DNA of 64,000 nucleotides from Hyperoodon ampullatus (Eukaryota; Chordata; Mammalia; Artiodactyla; Ziphiidae): assembly GCA_949752795.1 (NCBI GenBank), contig OX457062.1, forward strand, positions 92,493,777-92,557,776, in the 5' to 3' direction. Under the pieces are notes generated by a model. That model ran no database searches. It worked only from the letters and a program-made list of their open reading frames with translations, and was not told where the DNA came from. Made by a program: the position numbers and the translations under genes. Below, in pieces: positions 45,654 through 57,466 of the stretch (positions are counted from its first letter, which is position 1; each line of letters opens with the position of its first letter).

Positions 45654-45700
45654 GACTAGATCCTCTCCGATGCCATCTCAAGCTCATAAATACTATGTGC
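45654..45700 (+). repeat. MIR3-type SINE, right part
   Basis: Resumes the MIR3 tail: gactagatcctctccgatgccatctcaagctcataaatac, matching the 'ggactagatgatctctaaggtcccttccagctc' tail. Confidence 0.7.
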
Positions 45701-46440
45701 TTGTGATTTAGCTACATGACTTTAAAATGATCACTGCTGCAGTTATTTGTATCCATCTCTCCACGCTCCATTATAAACTAATATAAATATTGCCTTTATT
45801 ACTATCTGTATACTACCTGTATAGATAATGTATCATTAAATAAAGATATCTAATGATTTCTTACCATGTGATGGATATTGTGCTAAATACAAAGAAAATA
45901 TCCTTTACATGTGAGTTAAAATACTAATAGAAGAACCATCATCATCATCATCGATAACATGTATTGAATACACACAATGTCCTAGACTCTGTGCTAGCTC
46001 CCTGGGTCTGTTACCTCATTAGTATGAGTACATGATTAAACATGATGTTAGGAGAGTTATAATGAAGGAGCAACAACTTCGCAGCACAGAGATGGAGCAC
46101 AGTAGGCTTTGGTGCATGTAGATGAGGTGGGGGAGGAAGAAGCAGTGCAAGGAGTAATGCGAGCAATCTGGCAGCCATGTGTAGAGGGTGTATACCATCT
46201 GGGGCGTGGAGAGTGTTTGAAGTCTTAGCCTAGACTGAAGGTGTTTTGGGGGTGAGGAGGGAATGCTGTTTGTGTGGGTGGGGGAAAAGAGTAGAATAAA
46301 TTCAGACCTGCATTTCAATTCTGTGAATCCCACATATTTGACAACCATGGCTTAGAGCAGTCTAGTACACCGCCTGGTAGGTAAGTAAACACGGGTAGAC
46401 AGTTTTACTGGAGGGAAAAGAAGAGAGACGTGAAGAATGG
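45701..46440. other. Single-copy DNA with weak MIR/L2-like traces
   Basis: No gene is recognised. About 45950-46020 (tgtattgaatacacacaatgtcctagactctgtgctag) recalls the reversed 3' end of L2 or MIR. A (CAT)n-like run lies at about 45938-45952. The minus-strand 109-codon frame at 46019-46348 is featureless. Confidence 0.4.
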
Positions 46441-46444
46441 AGGA

Positions 46445-46650
46445 CCTGTCTCAGTTCTGCTAACGTGTCAGCTGTGTAGCCTTGAGCAAGTCACTGAGCT
46501 CTCTCAGCGTCCTGTTCTCATCTCTACAAGAATGTAGTGCTCACCGTGCCTATCTTAAAGGATAGTGAGTATAAAGTGAGCGCGCATCCTTCATCCCAAA
46601 GCTCTGTGCATCAGTATGACATTATAAGCAAGCATCATTATTAATAAGCA
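46445..46650 (+). repeat. MIR SINE
   Basis: Forward MIR order: tcagttctgctaacgtgtcagctgtgtagccttgagcaagtcactgagctctc, then ttctcatctctacaag, then aaaggatagtgagtataaagtgag, then ctctgtgcatcagtatgac. Confidence 0.85.
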
Positions 46651-47635
46651 AGCTGCCTTATATTTTTTAGATTTTTCAAAACATTTCCAGCTTTCTGGTT
46701 TGGTAACAAGTTTCACTCTCTCCCCCAAAGACCAGAACTCCTATGGAGAATGGTCTGGCATTTATCCAGTTGTCTGTGGGATGTCGTGCACACCTGGCAG
46801 CTTTAGGAATGTGGAAAGGGAATCCTCTGTCTCATGACCTGACATCCTAGGAGCTCTCCCATCTACATGAGGTAGGCTGTCCTCTACTGGCTAAAAGCAA
46901 ATAGGAGACTCCCAGAGAGTTGATCCATGTGATGTTCTGTGGTGTAGGACAATAAAAAGGTGACATGAACGGAATGGAAAATCAAGTCATGGCTGGCCAA
47001 AACATGTTGTAATTAATATATCCCAGGAGCTCAATTGTTTTCTTTCTCTGGTTGGAGCCGAAAGGAACAAAGGAAGGAAGGGGAGAATCCAATCCAATTA
47101 AAGAAAATGCAGCTCAGGTTAAGGTCAAGGCTGTTGCTCTAGGGATCTTTCATTAACCACTTGAAGGCAGGTTCAGAATGGGTTAATATAAGCCTTGACC
47201 TCTGGCATTAGGAATATATTGTCAAGGGAAAATCAGATTCTTAGCCAGAGAAAAGGCAGGAAACTTTGTCTACACTTCAATTTACAGATGCATATAGAGT
47301 TGATATTTGGAAAATCGAGTGTGTCCGTGAGTAAAGTGCTGTGGAAGCTGGTTATATTGGTATACTTTGCTTTTATGGGTTATCATTCCCTTTAAGCAGA
47401 TGGATAAATTAAATTTGAAGGCATCCAAAGACTGGATATAATCCACTCCAGGAAATAATTCAAAATTCAGAGGGGCCTATTCTCAAAGAGTAGATAATAT
47501 CAAATATTTATATTTGGCTTTAGAGTTTTATCCTAACTTATTTTCAGCATATTTGCCTATGCATTAGTATTTTTGTTGGAATGAATATTAAAACAGACCA
47601 ACATCCTCTGTGTTCTCAACACCTAGAGTGGAGCG
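46651..47635. other. Single-copy DNA
   Basis: No gene or repeat is recognised. Confidence 0.4.
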
Positions 47636-47639
47636 AAGG

Positions 47640-48240
47640 TGGTTGAGAATTCTGCTTTGGACACATAAAGTGTGAGATGACTAATAGACATCCAAGGGGA
47701 AGTGTGGAGTATATGAAAAACCTTAAAAGCCATCCCTTCAGCACTCAATTGTCTCCTGAGCTAGAGTCCTACAGTCTTAACCATGAAAGGTCTAGACATT
47801 TCCACATCTCTCCTTGGATGTTCCATCATCACAGCAAACCCAGTGTATCTGAAACAAAACTCATTTTCCTCCTCAACATGTTGACTTTCTTTTTGCCATT
47901 CCTGTTTCTGCTGTGGATTTCATCATTTTCCAAGTCACCAAGCTTCTAAACCTCACAGGTAGTCTAGGTTCCTCCCTCTCCCTTTCTACCCAGATCAACC
48001 ATAAAGTTCCATCAATCATAGCTTTGTAACGACCATCCTATAATCCCTTCTCCTTCCGCTTCATCTGTTATTACTCTGGTTTAGTCCAACATCCCCAGGA
48101 TTCCTTTACATTTAGAAACCAGCCATCTTGACTACAGACTCTCTCAGCCTTCAATTTCATTCTTTGTATTGCCTCCATATTTATCTTTCAAAAATAATCC
48201 TTTGTAGGCGTCATCTTTCAACTCAAAACTATTTCTTGAC
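47640..48240 (+). repeat. LINE-2 (L2), ORF end and 3' region
   Basis: Forward L2 in order: catttccacatctctccttggatg, then gtatctgaaacaaaactcattttcctcc, then tctaggttcctccctctccc, then accataaagttccatcaatc, then gccttcaatttcattctttgtattgcc. The 90-codon frame at 47677-47949 lies in the old L2 coding region but is decayed. Confidence 0.7.
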
Positions 48241-48785
48241 TCACAATTTGTGGTAGAGATTGTTAGATGACTCCCAGTGTCCACCAATCCATTCATTATT
48301 TCTTAGAAACAAAACCCTAGACAATGTGCTCAGCTCAGAAACCCACCTTTCCCAGGATCCCTTGCAGTTACATTCCATCATGTGACCAAGTTCTGCCCCA
48401 TGAGATGTAAACAGCAGGTTATGGATCTTTCGAGTTGTTTCCTTCAAAAGGAGCAATTTCTTCATCCTCCTTTCTGATGCTGGAATGTGACCATATTGCT
48501 GGAACTCCAGCAAGTGTCCTGAAACCTATGATAATCTTCCAGGGTGGAAGTTAGCTCTGAAGGTGTCTAAACAGAAAGATAGAAGGAGACTGAGACTCTG
48601 ATGACTTCATGGAGCTGTCATACCAACCCTGGACTGTCTGATTCTGTACTGCTTTTATTTACATGGACAAATAAACGTTTATATATTTAACCCACTATCC
48701 TGAAGGTATGTTACTTACAGGTGAATGCAAATCTGGACCAAGATACCATTACCTCCAGGATACAGGGAATTTTTACAGTGAATTT
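48241..48785 (+). repeat. Unclassified ancient interspersed repeat
   Basis: The order ccatcatgtgaccaagttctgccccatgagatgtaaacag, then gatagaaggagactgagactctgatgacttcatggagc, then ctggactgtctgattctgtactgc, then acaaataaacgtttat resembles a common mammalian MER/LTR-like element. The family is not assigned. Confidence 0.45.
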
Positions 48786-49357
48786 TTTTTTTAACATCTT
48801 TATTGGAGTATAATTGCTTTACAATGGTGTGTTAGTTTCTGCTGTATAACAAAGTGAATCAGTTATACATATACTTATGTTCCCATATCTCTTCCCTCTT
48901 GCATCTCCCTCCCTCCCACCCTCCCTATCCTACCCCTCTAGGTGGTCACAAAGCACCCAGCTGATCTCCCTGTGCTATGCGGCTGCTTCCCACTAGCTAT
49001 CTATTTTACGTTTGGTAGTGTATATATGTCCATGCCACTCTATCACTTTGTCACAGCTTACCCTTCCCCCTCCCCATATCCTCAAGTCCATTCTCTAGTA
49101 GGTCTGTGTCTTTATTCCCATCTTGCCCCTAGGTTCTTCATGACCTTTTTTTTTTTTTTTCTTAGATTCCATATATATATGTTAGCATATGGTATTTCTT
49201 TTTCTCTTTCTGACTTACTTCACTCTGTATGACAGACTCTAGGTCCATCCACCTCACTACAAATAACTCAATTTCTTTTCTTTTTATGGCTGAGTAATAT
49301 TCCATTGTATATATGTGCCACATCTTCGTTATCCATTCATCTGTTGATGGACACTTT
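48786..49357 (-). mobile_element. LINE-1 3' end, young type, 5'-truncated
   Basis: Reversed L1 with a T-rich tail, then a 3' UTR almost the same as those at 58.58 and 61.31 kb (aacatctttattggagtataattgctttacaatggtgtg, then gctgatctccctgtgctatgcggctgc). The ORF2 C-terminus lies in 49162-49374 (KCPSTDEWITKMWHIYTMEY). A T16 run sits at 49145-49160. No clear target duplication was found. Confidence 0.92.
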
Positions 49358-49659
49358 CTTAACTTAATATTCACTACAGAAACTTGGCCTGCCTCTAAGC
49401 CATTTATACAACACTTCTCCTACCAGAAATATTCCTTGTGATCAAGTTATTGTATTCCAAATGTGCTATGCATTCTCCTGTTTCTGAAATTTACCGTAAT
49501 ACTTCAGGGACCCTGACTTTCACTTAGCGCCGTAGCACCTAGCAAATACTTTGCATTGAGATGCAAATAAGCATGAAAATGGAAGGGATTTAAAATTTCT
49601 CTAATTCAAAACTTTGTATACAGTGAAGGAAAATTCTCTATATCCTTGGTGCTCATAGT

Positions 49660-49735
49660 ATATTTGGTGACTGGAAGCATTTTACAAGACTCCAGGTGAT
49701 TCAGATGCACCTTTGCGTTTGAGAAGCATCTCATC
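49660..49735 (+). repeat. Possible MER5-type fragment
   Basis: The text ttttacaagactccaggtgattcagatgcacctttgcgtttgagaagca matches the 3' end of MER5 elements. The other end is not recognisable. Confidence 0.5.
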
Positions 49736-50393
49736 TGTAGCACCTCTGATCACGTCATTCAACTGCTCCTTAAGTTGCTCACAAATACGCAAAGCACCGT
49801 AACCTGTGCTTGGACAGCTGTAATTGCTAGTAAGCCATTCTGCACTGTAAGCTGCGCCTTGCTTCCTTGGAACTTTCACTTATGACTTCCCTATTTCTGG
49901 TCTCTGGAATAACGAGAAATAACACTGATCCACCACAATTATTTAAAGATAGTCCTCATCGGGTTAAGCCTTCTCTTTTCAAAGGTGAACAACTCATTTG
50001 GGTTGGCATTGTTCACATAACCTGATTTTTAGACACTTCATCTGCTTTAATCTGTTCATCTGTTAGTGCCCTAATTAAAATACAAAACCGGAGTTCAATA
50101 TTATTCCCTGAGTATGTGGAACTAGATGCCACAAGAAACAGTGAACTCTAATTCCCTAAATCTGCAACCTATGACATGCAAAGTTTAGTTCATCACTATA
50201 GTTTTGATGGTGTTCTGGTGATTAACACATATTTTATTTATATGACTATTATAAAAAATTATCTTTTGAGTTAAAGTGTGCTGAAAATGTCAGAAATCAC
50301 ATCTTGTTTGTTTTAATCAGGAAAATCTATGTGCGAGTCAAGATACTGTGTTTTTTTTTCTTTCTAGAGTTTCCTCTGCTACCACCAAAAGTT
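49736..50393. other. Single-copy DNA
   Basis: No gene or repeat is recognised. Confidence 0.35.
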
Positions 50394-50394
50394 A

Positions 50395-50428
50395 ACACAC
50401 ACACACACACACACACACACAGAGAGAG
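50395..50428. repeat. (AC)n(AG)n microsatellite
   Basis: AC run at 50395-50420, then AG repeats to 50428. Confidence 0.95.
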
Positions 50429-50439
50429 CTCTCTCCAGT

Positions 50440-50690
50440 ATGTCTTAGTTTCTACCTTCCTGTAGGACACTTTCTCTTGAGTAACTATTCTGCACCTCTG
50501 ACTCAACAGCCTTACCTAACTCATCTTTTTGTCCTTTTTATAGTTATGAATATGTGCCTTACTACCCTTTTAAAGAGAGGTCTCCTCGACAGATGGAATT
50601 CGTATTTCCCATAACACTGAGCACAATGAACAACTCACACTAGACACTAAAGAAATATTTTTAAATGAATCAGTCACTGTTTATTCACTA
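50440..50690 (+). repeat. Possible L2 3' end
   Basis: The text gacagatggaattcgtatttcccataacactgagcacaatgaacaac, then aaagaaatatttttaaatgaatcagt is similar to the L2 tail. Confidence 0.4.
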
Positions 50691-51840
50691 GAACACAGGA
50701 CATTACTAGATTAGACTTTAGTAGGATGAGTTGGGATAGACAAATGAGTAGAATACCAGAACTGCTCTTGCTATCTTTAGGTGAAATGTATAGCTCCCTC
50801 TGGGATTGTCCCAACAAAGGAGCTGACCTAGTTTAATAGAGTATAAATATAGTGTGTTCCCAAAAAGTCCCCAAACACTAGATACACAAAAGTGTGTCTT
50901 CAATGTTTCAAGTGGTGCAACGAATACAGATTGACCCACTTAAAGTGAGCCTTTTTACACAAAGTGGTTTCTATTCAGACTAGGACCATCCAGCAGAATT
51001 CTTGCATCTCTGGTCCAAGGCGATTCCCCTCCTTTCCTTTGAACGGCTTTTAAAGAATTTGTTTACCCAAATTAAAAATCAAAGCCAGCAGACAAACAAC
51101 AAACAGACAAACAGCAACAAATTTTACCCCAATTCTGTAGTTCTTAAAAAGAAATGGAAGTAAATGTAGATGAAGACAAACATCTAACTTTAGCATTTTC
51201 CATCATTTTTGTAGTCTTAGTTTGCACAGCCTCACTCAGAACACTATTTATATCTTCTAGATATTTTGTCTGAGGTTAGTAAGCTGTCAGTGGGCAAGTA
51301 TTTTTGCCCTGATTATGGTTTCATGGACTATTCATAAACATTAGCACCTGGGGAAAAATACCATCATACGTTCCCTCCCAGTTGTATAATGTTTAGGAAA
51401 AAATGTACCACTTTACTGAAATAGACAAGTGTGAATCTTAAGCAGCATTAGTCATATCTTGCCCTAATTAAAAGATAATCAAGATTTTAAACAGTAAGTT
51501 TTGGTGGAACATCCTAGATCTAGGGCACGTTCACACCCTACTCTCTATTCTCCCCTCAACTTACCCAGTAAAGAAAAGTTCTTGTATAATAACTGGTAGA
51601 GGGTGGAGTTCTTTTCATTGCTCCCCCCGCTGACCAGCCCTCTCATGACGCTGATGTTCTCAAGCTGGCTTGAGGCCATCTCCCACTTGGGAGGGCTCTG
51701 CTACCTTGGAAAGACAAGTAGGACTGGAGGGCAGTCCAGGGCAATGAGGAATGGAGTCGATGACTAAGGCCAGCTCATCTCTAGCCTTAGGAACAGGGCC
51801 TCACTTTTTTTTTCCATTTTGAAGTTGTAAAAGCAAGCTA
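50691..51840. other. Single-copy DNA
   Basis: No gene or repeat is recognised over about 1.1 kb. Confidence 0.4.
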
Positions 51841-51844
51841 AATG

Positions 51845-52827
51845 AAAAATCATTCTCCTATTGATGGAAGACTTGGGTGGCTTCCAATCCTTTGCTATTA
51901 CTAACAATGCTGCAATAGATATTCGTGTATATCATTTTGCATGTGTCCTAGTATAACTCTAGGATACATTCCCAGAAGTGGACTAGCTGGGTCAAAGGGT
52001 ATATGCATTTGTGATTTTAATAGATATTACTAGATTGCCCTCCCCTGGGGTTGTAACAATTTACATTCCCACCAGCAATATATGAAAGTGACTCTTTTCC
52101 TACCGCCTCACCAAGAGATTGCATCACACTTTTGGATTTTTGACAATCTGATAAGTGAAAAATAGTATCTCAGTGTAGTTTTAAAACTGCATTTCACTTA
52201 TAAGTAGTTTTGTGTATTTAAAAGTAATTTATATTTCCTTTTATATTCTTTGCCCATTTTCTTATTGGCTTTTATCAAAATGTAGGGGCTCTTTATACAC
52301 GTGGGAGATAATTTCCTTTTTTTGGTATTTGTTGCAAATATTTTAACGCAGTTTTAACATTTATATTTTTCTTTGTTTAATGGTATGTCTTCACACTGAA
52401 ATTTTCTTTTAGTATTATGTGGTCGAATATAACAATTTAAAAAAATTTTGGATTTTGATTTATATTTAGATTGGCTTTTCCTTACCCAGGCCTAGGATGG
52501 AATCCTTCCATGTTTTCTTTCAGTATTTTTATGGTTTCATGCTTTATATTTAAATCTTGATCCATTTGGAATTTATCCTTGTTTGAAATGTGATATGTAA
52601 ATCCAGTTGTTCCAGGAACTTTTATTGAATACCCTATGTTTTCCCCTCTGGTTTGAGTTGCCACTTTTGTTATATAATATCTCTCTCTCGCTCTGTTTCT
52701 GAACTTTTCTCTATTTTTTTTCCATGACTATGTCAGTCTCTTCATGCATTAGTGTCATGGATTTATGATATGTTTGAAATCAAATAGATCATTTCTCTTC
52801 CTTGTTTTTCTGTTTCAAAAACTCTCT
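51845..52827 (-). mobile_element. Ancient LINE-1 fragment
   Basis: Highly diverged reversed L1 ORF2/3' region: tcctattgatggaagacttgggtggcttcc, then gcaatagatattcgtgtat, then gaagtggactagctgggtcaaaggg, then ttacattcccaccagcaatat, then ttccaggaacttttattgaat. It is probably the oldest L1 in the window. It continues after the CHR SINE at 53073. Confidence 0.8.
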
Positions 52828-53028
52828 GGGCTTCCCCGGTGGCGCAGTGATTGAGAGTCCACCTGCCGATGCAGGGGACACGGGTTCGTGCCCCGGTCCG
52901 GGAAGATCCCACATGCCGTGGAGTGGCTGGGCCCGTGAGCCATGGCCCGTGAGCCATGGCCGCTGAGCCTGCACGTCCGGAGCCTGTGCTCTGCAACAGG
53001 AGAGGCCACAACAGTGAGAGGCCCACAT
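52828..53028 (+). mobile_element. CHR SINE, short form, with internal duplication
   Basis: Forward CHR SINE (gggcttccccggtggcgcagtg, then gggttcgtgccccgg). The segment gcccgtgagccatgg is present twice in tandem (about 52931-52960), unlike the other copies. The A tail is replaced by a CA microsatellite directly at the SINE 3' end. No clear target duplication was found. Confidence 0.93.
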
Positions 53029-53034
53029 ACCACA

Positions 53035-53072
<38 letters not shown>
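53029..53072. repeat. (CA)n microsatellite at a SINE tail
   Basis: CA repeat with one TA interruption at about 53040, joined to the end of the CHR SINE, followed by aaaagaagg. Confidence 0.95.
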
Positions 53073-53076
<4 letters not shown>

Positions 53077-53133
53077 AAGGTATCTACACCTATTTATTGA
53101 GGTTTTTTAAAATCAAGAATAAATGATGAATTA
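53073..53133 (-). mobile_element. Ancient LINE-1 fragment, continuation
   Basis: The text tttattgaggttttttaaaatcaagaataaatgatgaatt continues the reversed old L1 ORF2 of 51845-52827. Confidence 0.55.
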
Positions 53134-53947
53134 AAAAAAAATCAGATATATTGAAGTACAATTTTCATACAGTAAAATTTAGATTTTTAGGTGTAGAGCT
53201 CAGAGAATTTTGACAAGTGTATACAGTTTACTAATTACGAACACATTAAAGATATGGAATATTTTCAACACCACAGAAAGTTCCCTTGTGACACTTTATA
53301 GTCCATTTCCCCAGCATCCTCACCCCTGGCAACTCTGATCTGATATTTTTACCCATGGTTTTGCTTTATCCAGAATAAATGGAATTATACCATATAAAAC
53401 TTTTTTGTATCTTCTTTAGCATAATTCTTTGGAGATACATTCATATTATTGTATCTATGAATAGTTCTTTTTTATTGTTGAGGAGTCTATTGTATGGATG
53501 TACCACAGTTTGTTTATCCATTCACCAGTTGACAAACTTTGGAATGTTTCCAGATTTCAGCTTGTTATAAATAATCTAAAGATCTTTGTGTAAAGTGAAA
53601 AATATGAGTTGTATGGTAAATGTATGTTTAACTATTAGAAATTTCCAAACTGTTTTCCCAAGTGTTTATATCATTTTGCATTCACACCAACAATGTATGA
53701 AAATTACAGTTGCTGTGTATTCCTGCCAACCCTTTCTTTTATCTATTTTTTTTGGCGGAGGGGTAGGGTTGGGGGAGTCATTTTGTAGGTGTCTAGCAGT
53801 ATCTCATTGTGACTTTAATTTGCATTTCCTTAATGATGTTGAACATCTTTTCATGTGCTTATTTGCCATCTGTATCTATTCTTTGGTGAAGTATCTGTTC
53901 AAATATTTTGCCCATCTTTTAATTGAGCCTTTTGTCTTCTTCTAATT
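53134..53947 (-). mobile_element. Old LINE-1, 3' UTR and ORF2 end, 5'-truncated
   Basis: Starts with the reversed A tail/3' UTR (aaaaaaaaatcagatatattgaagtac) and continues to decayed ORF2 (tttatccattcaccagttgac, then cttttcatgtgcttatttgccatctgtatc). It stops at about 53947, where the next L1's 3' UTR begins. The same ORF2 region recurs at 55250-55350, so these are two separate copies. Confidence 0.85.
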
Positions 53948-54669
53948 ATTTTAACAGCTTAATGAAGTGTAATAAAAAAAACAGTAAACCACATGTATTA
54001 AAAGTATACAACTTGGTAAGTTTTGACAGATGTATGTAACCATAACCAAAATCAAGATAATGAATATATCTATTACCACTAAAAGTTTCCTCTTGATGCA
54101 TTATAATTCTTCTCTTCCACACCTCCCAACTCTGGCCCTCACCCCCAGGCAACCAATGACATGATCTCTGTCCCTAGAGATTAGATGGCATTTTCTAGAA
54201 TTTTATATAAATGGAATCATAGAGTATGTACTCTTTTTTTTTAAGGTGGCTTCTTTCACTGGCATAATTATTTTGAGATAAGTCTGTGTTGTTCCATGGA
54301 TTAATAGTTCATTCCTCTTTGTTGCTGAGTAGCATTTCGAGTACAGATGAACCATAATTTGTTCATCCATTCATCTGTTGGTAGATCTTTTGGCTTGTTT
54401 CCACATTTTAAAATTTATGTCCAAATTCTTGTGTGAACATGTGTTTTCAGTTGTCACGCATATATACCTATGAGTGGAATTGCTGTATCATATGGTTACT
54501 TTATGTTTGACTTTTTGAGAAGCTGTCCAGAAGTTTTCCACAGCAGCTGCACCATTTTATATTCCCACCAGCAATGTACAGGGTTCCAATTTCTCCGCAT
54601 CCTTGCCACATTTATTTTCCTTTTTAAAAAAAAATTATGGGCATGAAGTGGTATCTCATTGTGATTTTT

Positions 54670-54700
54670 AAAAATTTATTTTATTTAATTAATTAATTTA
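54670..54700 (-). mobile_element. Tail of the long CHR SINE, left piece
   Basis: T/TTTA-rich sequence between the target duplication (54654-54668) and the short SINE. It is read as the A-rich tail of the long CHR SINE at 54899-55221, split by the short one. Confidence 0.55.
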
Positions 54701-54898
54701 TTTTTTGCAGTATGTGGGCCTCTCACTGTTGTGGCCTCTCCCGTTGCGGAGCACAGGCTCCGGACACGCAGGCTCAGTGGCCATGGCTCACAGGCCCAAC
54801 CGCTCCACGGCATGTGGGATCTTCCCGGACCGGGGCACGAACCCGTGTCCCCCGCATCGGCAGGCGGTCTCTCAACCACTGCGCCACCAGGGAAGCCC
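54701..54898 (-). mobile_element. CHR SINE, short form, inserted in the tail of a long CHR SINE
   Basis: Reverse CHR SINE: ttttttgcagtatgtgggcctctcactg through to gcgccaccagggaagccc. Its flanks are TTTA-rich on both sides, consistent with insertion into the A tail of the older SINE. An exact duplication cannot be placed in that low-complexity sequence. Confidence 0.93.
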
Positions 54899-55221
54899 TA
54901 TTTTATTTTATTTTATTTATTTTTGGCTGTTTTGGGTCTTTGTTGCTGTGCATGGACTTTTCTAGTTGCGGCGAGCGGGGGCTACTCTTCGTTGCAGTGC
55001 ACAGGCTTCTCATTGCGGTGGCTTCTCTTGTTGTGGAGCATGGGCTCTAGGTGCGCGGGCTTCAGCAGTTGTGGCTCGCAGGCTCTAGAGCACAGGCTCA
55101 GTAGTTGTGGTGCACAGGCTTAGTTGCTCTGCAGCACGTGGGATCTTCCCGGACCAGGGCTCGGACCCATGTCCCCTGCATTGGCATGTGGATTCTTAAC
55201 CACTGCGCCACAGGGAAGCCC
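54899..55221 (-). mobile_element. CHR SINE, long form
   Basis: Reverse long CHR SINE: ttttggctgttttgggtctttgttg, then gtggctcgcaggctctagagc, then ccacagggaagcc. The composite with the short SINE is bracketed by tctcattgtgatttt at 54654-54668 and 55222-55236, a perfect 15-bp duplication of the host L1. Confidence 0.95.
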
Positions 55222-57466
55222 TCTCATTGTGATTTTGATTTGCATTTACTAATGATTAATTATACTGAGCATCTTCTCATGTGCTTACTGGCCATTTGTC
55301 CATCTTCTTTGGAGAAATATCTACTGAAAGCCTTTGCCCATTTTTAAATGGGGCTGTTCGTCTCTTTATTCTTGAATTGTAAGTGTTCTTAATATATTCT
55401 GGATATTAACCCTTTTCAGATATGCAATTTGAAAATATTTTTACCTATTCTCTGTGTTGTCTTTTCAATTTGTGGATAGTATCCTTTGATTCACAAACAT
55501 TTTTAGTTTTTATGAAGTCTAATTTATCTGTTTCCTCATTGGGTGTTTGTGCTTTAGGTGACATGTTTAATAAACCATTACCTAATCCAAAGTCATAGAA
55601 ATTTACATCTATGTGTTCTTCTAAGAGTTTTATGGTTTTAACTCTACGTGTAGGTCTGATGTATTTGGATTAATTTTTGTAAATGGTGTGAGGTAGGGCT
55701 TCAATTTCAGTCTTTTTCATGTGGGTATCCAGTTGTTCCAGCACCATTTGTTCTCCCATTCAATTATTTAACACCCTGGTTGAAAACCAGCTGACGATGG
55801 ATATGTGGATTTATTTCTCATTTGTAGTTTATTGATCTACATGTCTATTTTTATGCCAGTGCTACACTGTCTTGATTGGTGTAGCTGTGCTTTAGTAAGT
55901 TTTGAAATCAGGGAGTGTGACTCCTCCAGTGTTATTTTTCTTTTTCAAATTGTTTTGGATATTCTGGTTCCTTCGCATTTTCATGTAAATTTTTATTTAA
56001 AATGACATTGGAATTTTGATAGAGATTGCCTCTGATCTGTAGATCAATTTGGAGAGTATTACTATGTAAACAATATTATGTATTCCAATCCTTGAAACAT
56101 GAGGTATCTATTTATTTAGGTGTTCTTTAAACAAAGTTTTGTGGATTTTAGTGTACAATTATCAAACTTCTTATGCTAAATTTATTCCTAAGTATTTTAT
56201 TTTTATGCTATTTTAAAATTATTTTCTTAATTTTCAGATTGTTCACTACAAATGTATAAAAATACAACTAATTTTTGTATATTGGTCATGTATCCTGTAA
56301 CCTCACTGAATTTTTTAGATCTAATAGATCTTAGGGCTTTCTGTATATAAGATCATGTCATCCACAAATAAAAACAGTTTACTTATTCCTTTTCAATCTG
56401 AATGCCTTATATTATTTTCTTGCCTAATTTATTTGGTTAGAAGCTTCAGGAAGTGTTGAATAGAGGTGCTAAGAGTAGAGATTCTTGTCTTGTTCCTGAT
56501 CTTAGGGATGAAAGTTTTCAGTTTTTTACCATTAAATATTATGTTAGCTGCATGTTTTTCATAGATGCTCTCTATCAGTTCGAGGAAATTCCCTTGTATT
56601 TCTAGTTTGTTTAAAGTTTTTATCATGAAAAGATTGTTCAGGTTTTTTCAAATATCTTTCCTACATGTATTGAAATTATCATGTTTATTCTACTGATATA
56701 ATGTTGATTGATTTTCATAGGTTGAACCAACCTGCATACAAGGGATAAGTTCCATTTGGTCATGGTGTGTAATCCTTTTTATAGACTGTTGGGCTCAGTT
56801 TGCTAGTGTGTTATTGAGCAATTTGTGTCTCTATATTTATAAGGGATATTGGTGTATATATATATATTTTTTTCTGGCAATGTCTTTTTCTGCTTTTGGT
56901 ATCTGAATAATATTGGACTCAGGATGAGTTGAAAAGTGTTCCCTTCTCTTCTATTTTTGGAGGAATTTAAGAAATATTAATGCTAAGTTTTCTTTAAATG
57001 TTTGGTAGAATTCACCAGTAAAGACATGTAGGCCTGGGCTTTTCTTTGGGGGAAATTCTTTTATTACTAATTCATTCTCTTCACTTGTTATAGGTCTATA
57101 GATTAGATTTTTATTTCTTATTAAGTCAGTGTTGGTAGTTTGTATATTTCTAAGATTTTTTCCATTTCATATAGGCTGCTTAGGTTTTTATCTATGTTGA
57201 TTATTCATATTATTCTCTTTTAATCCTTTTTATTTCTAAAAGATTAGTAGTGATGTCTGTACCAATTTTAGTAATTAAAATTTTCTCACTTTTTTCCTTG
57301 GTTAGTCTATCTAATTTTCTTGATCTTTTCAAAGACCATACTTTGGGGTTTCATTAAATTTTTTCTATTATGTTTCTATATTCTATTTCATTAATTTCTG
57401 CTCTAATTTTATTATTTTTCTTCTTTCTGCTTTCTTTGGATTTAATTTGATTTTCTTTCTTTATGA

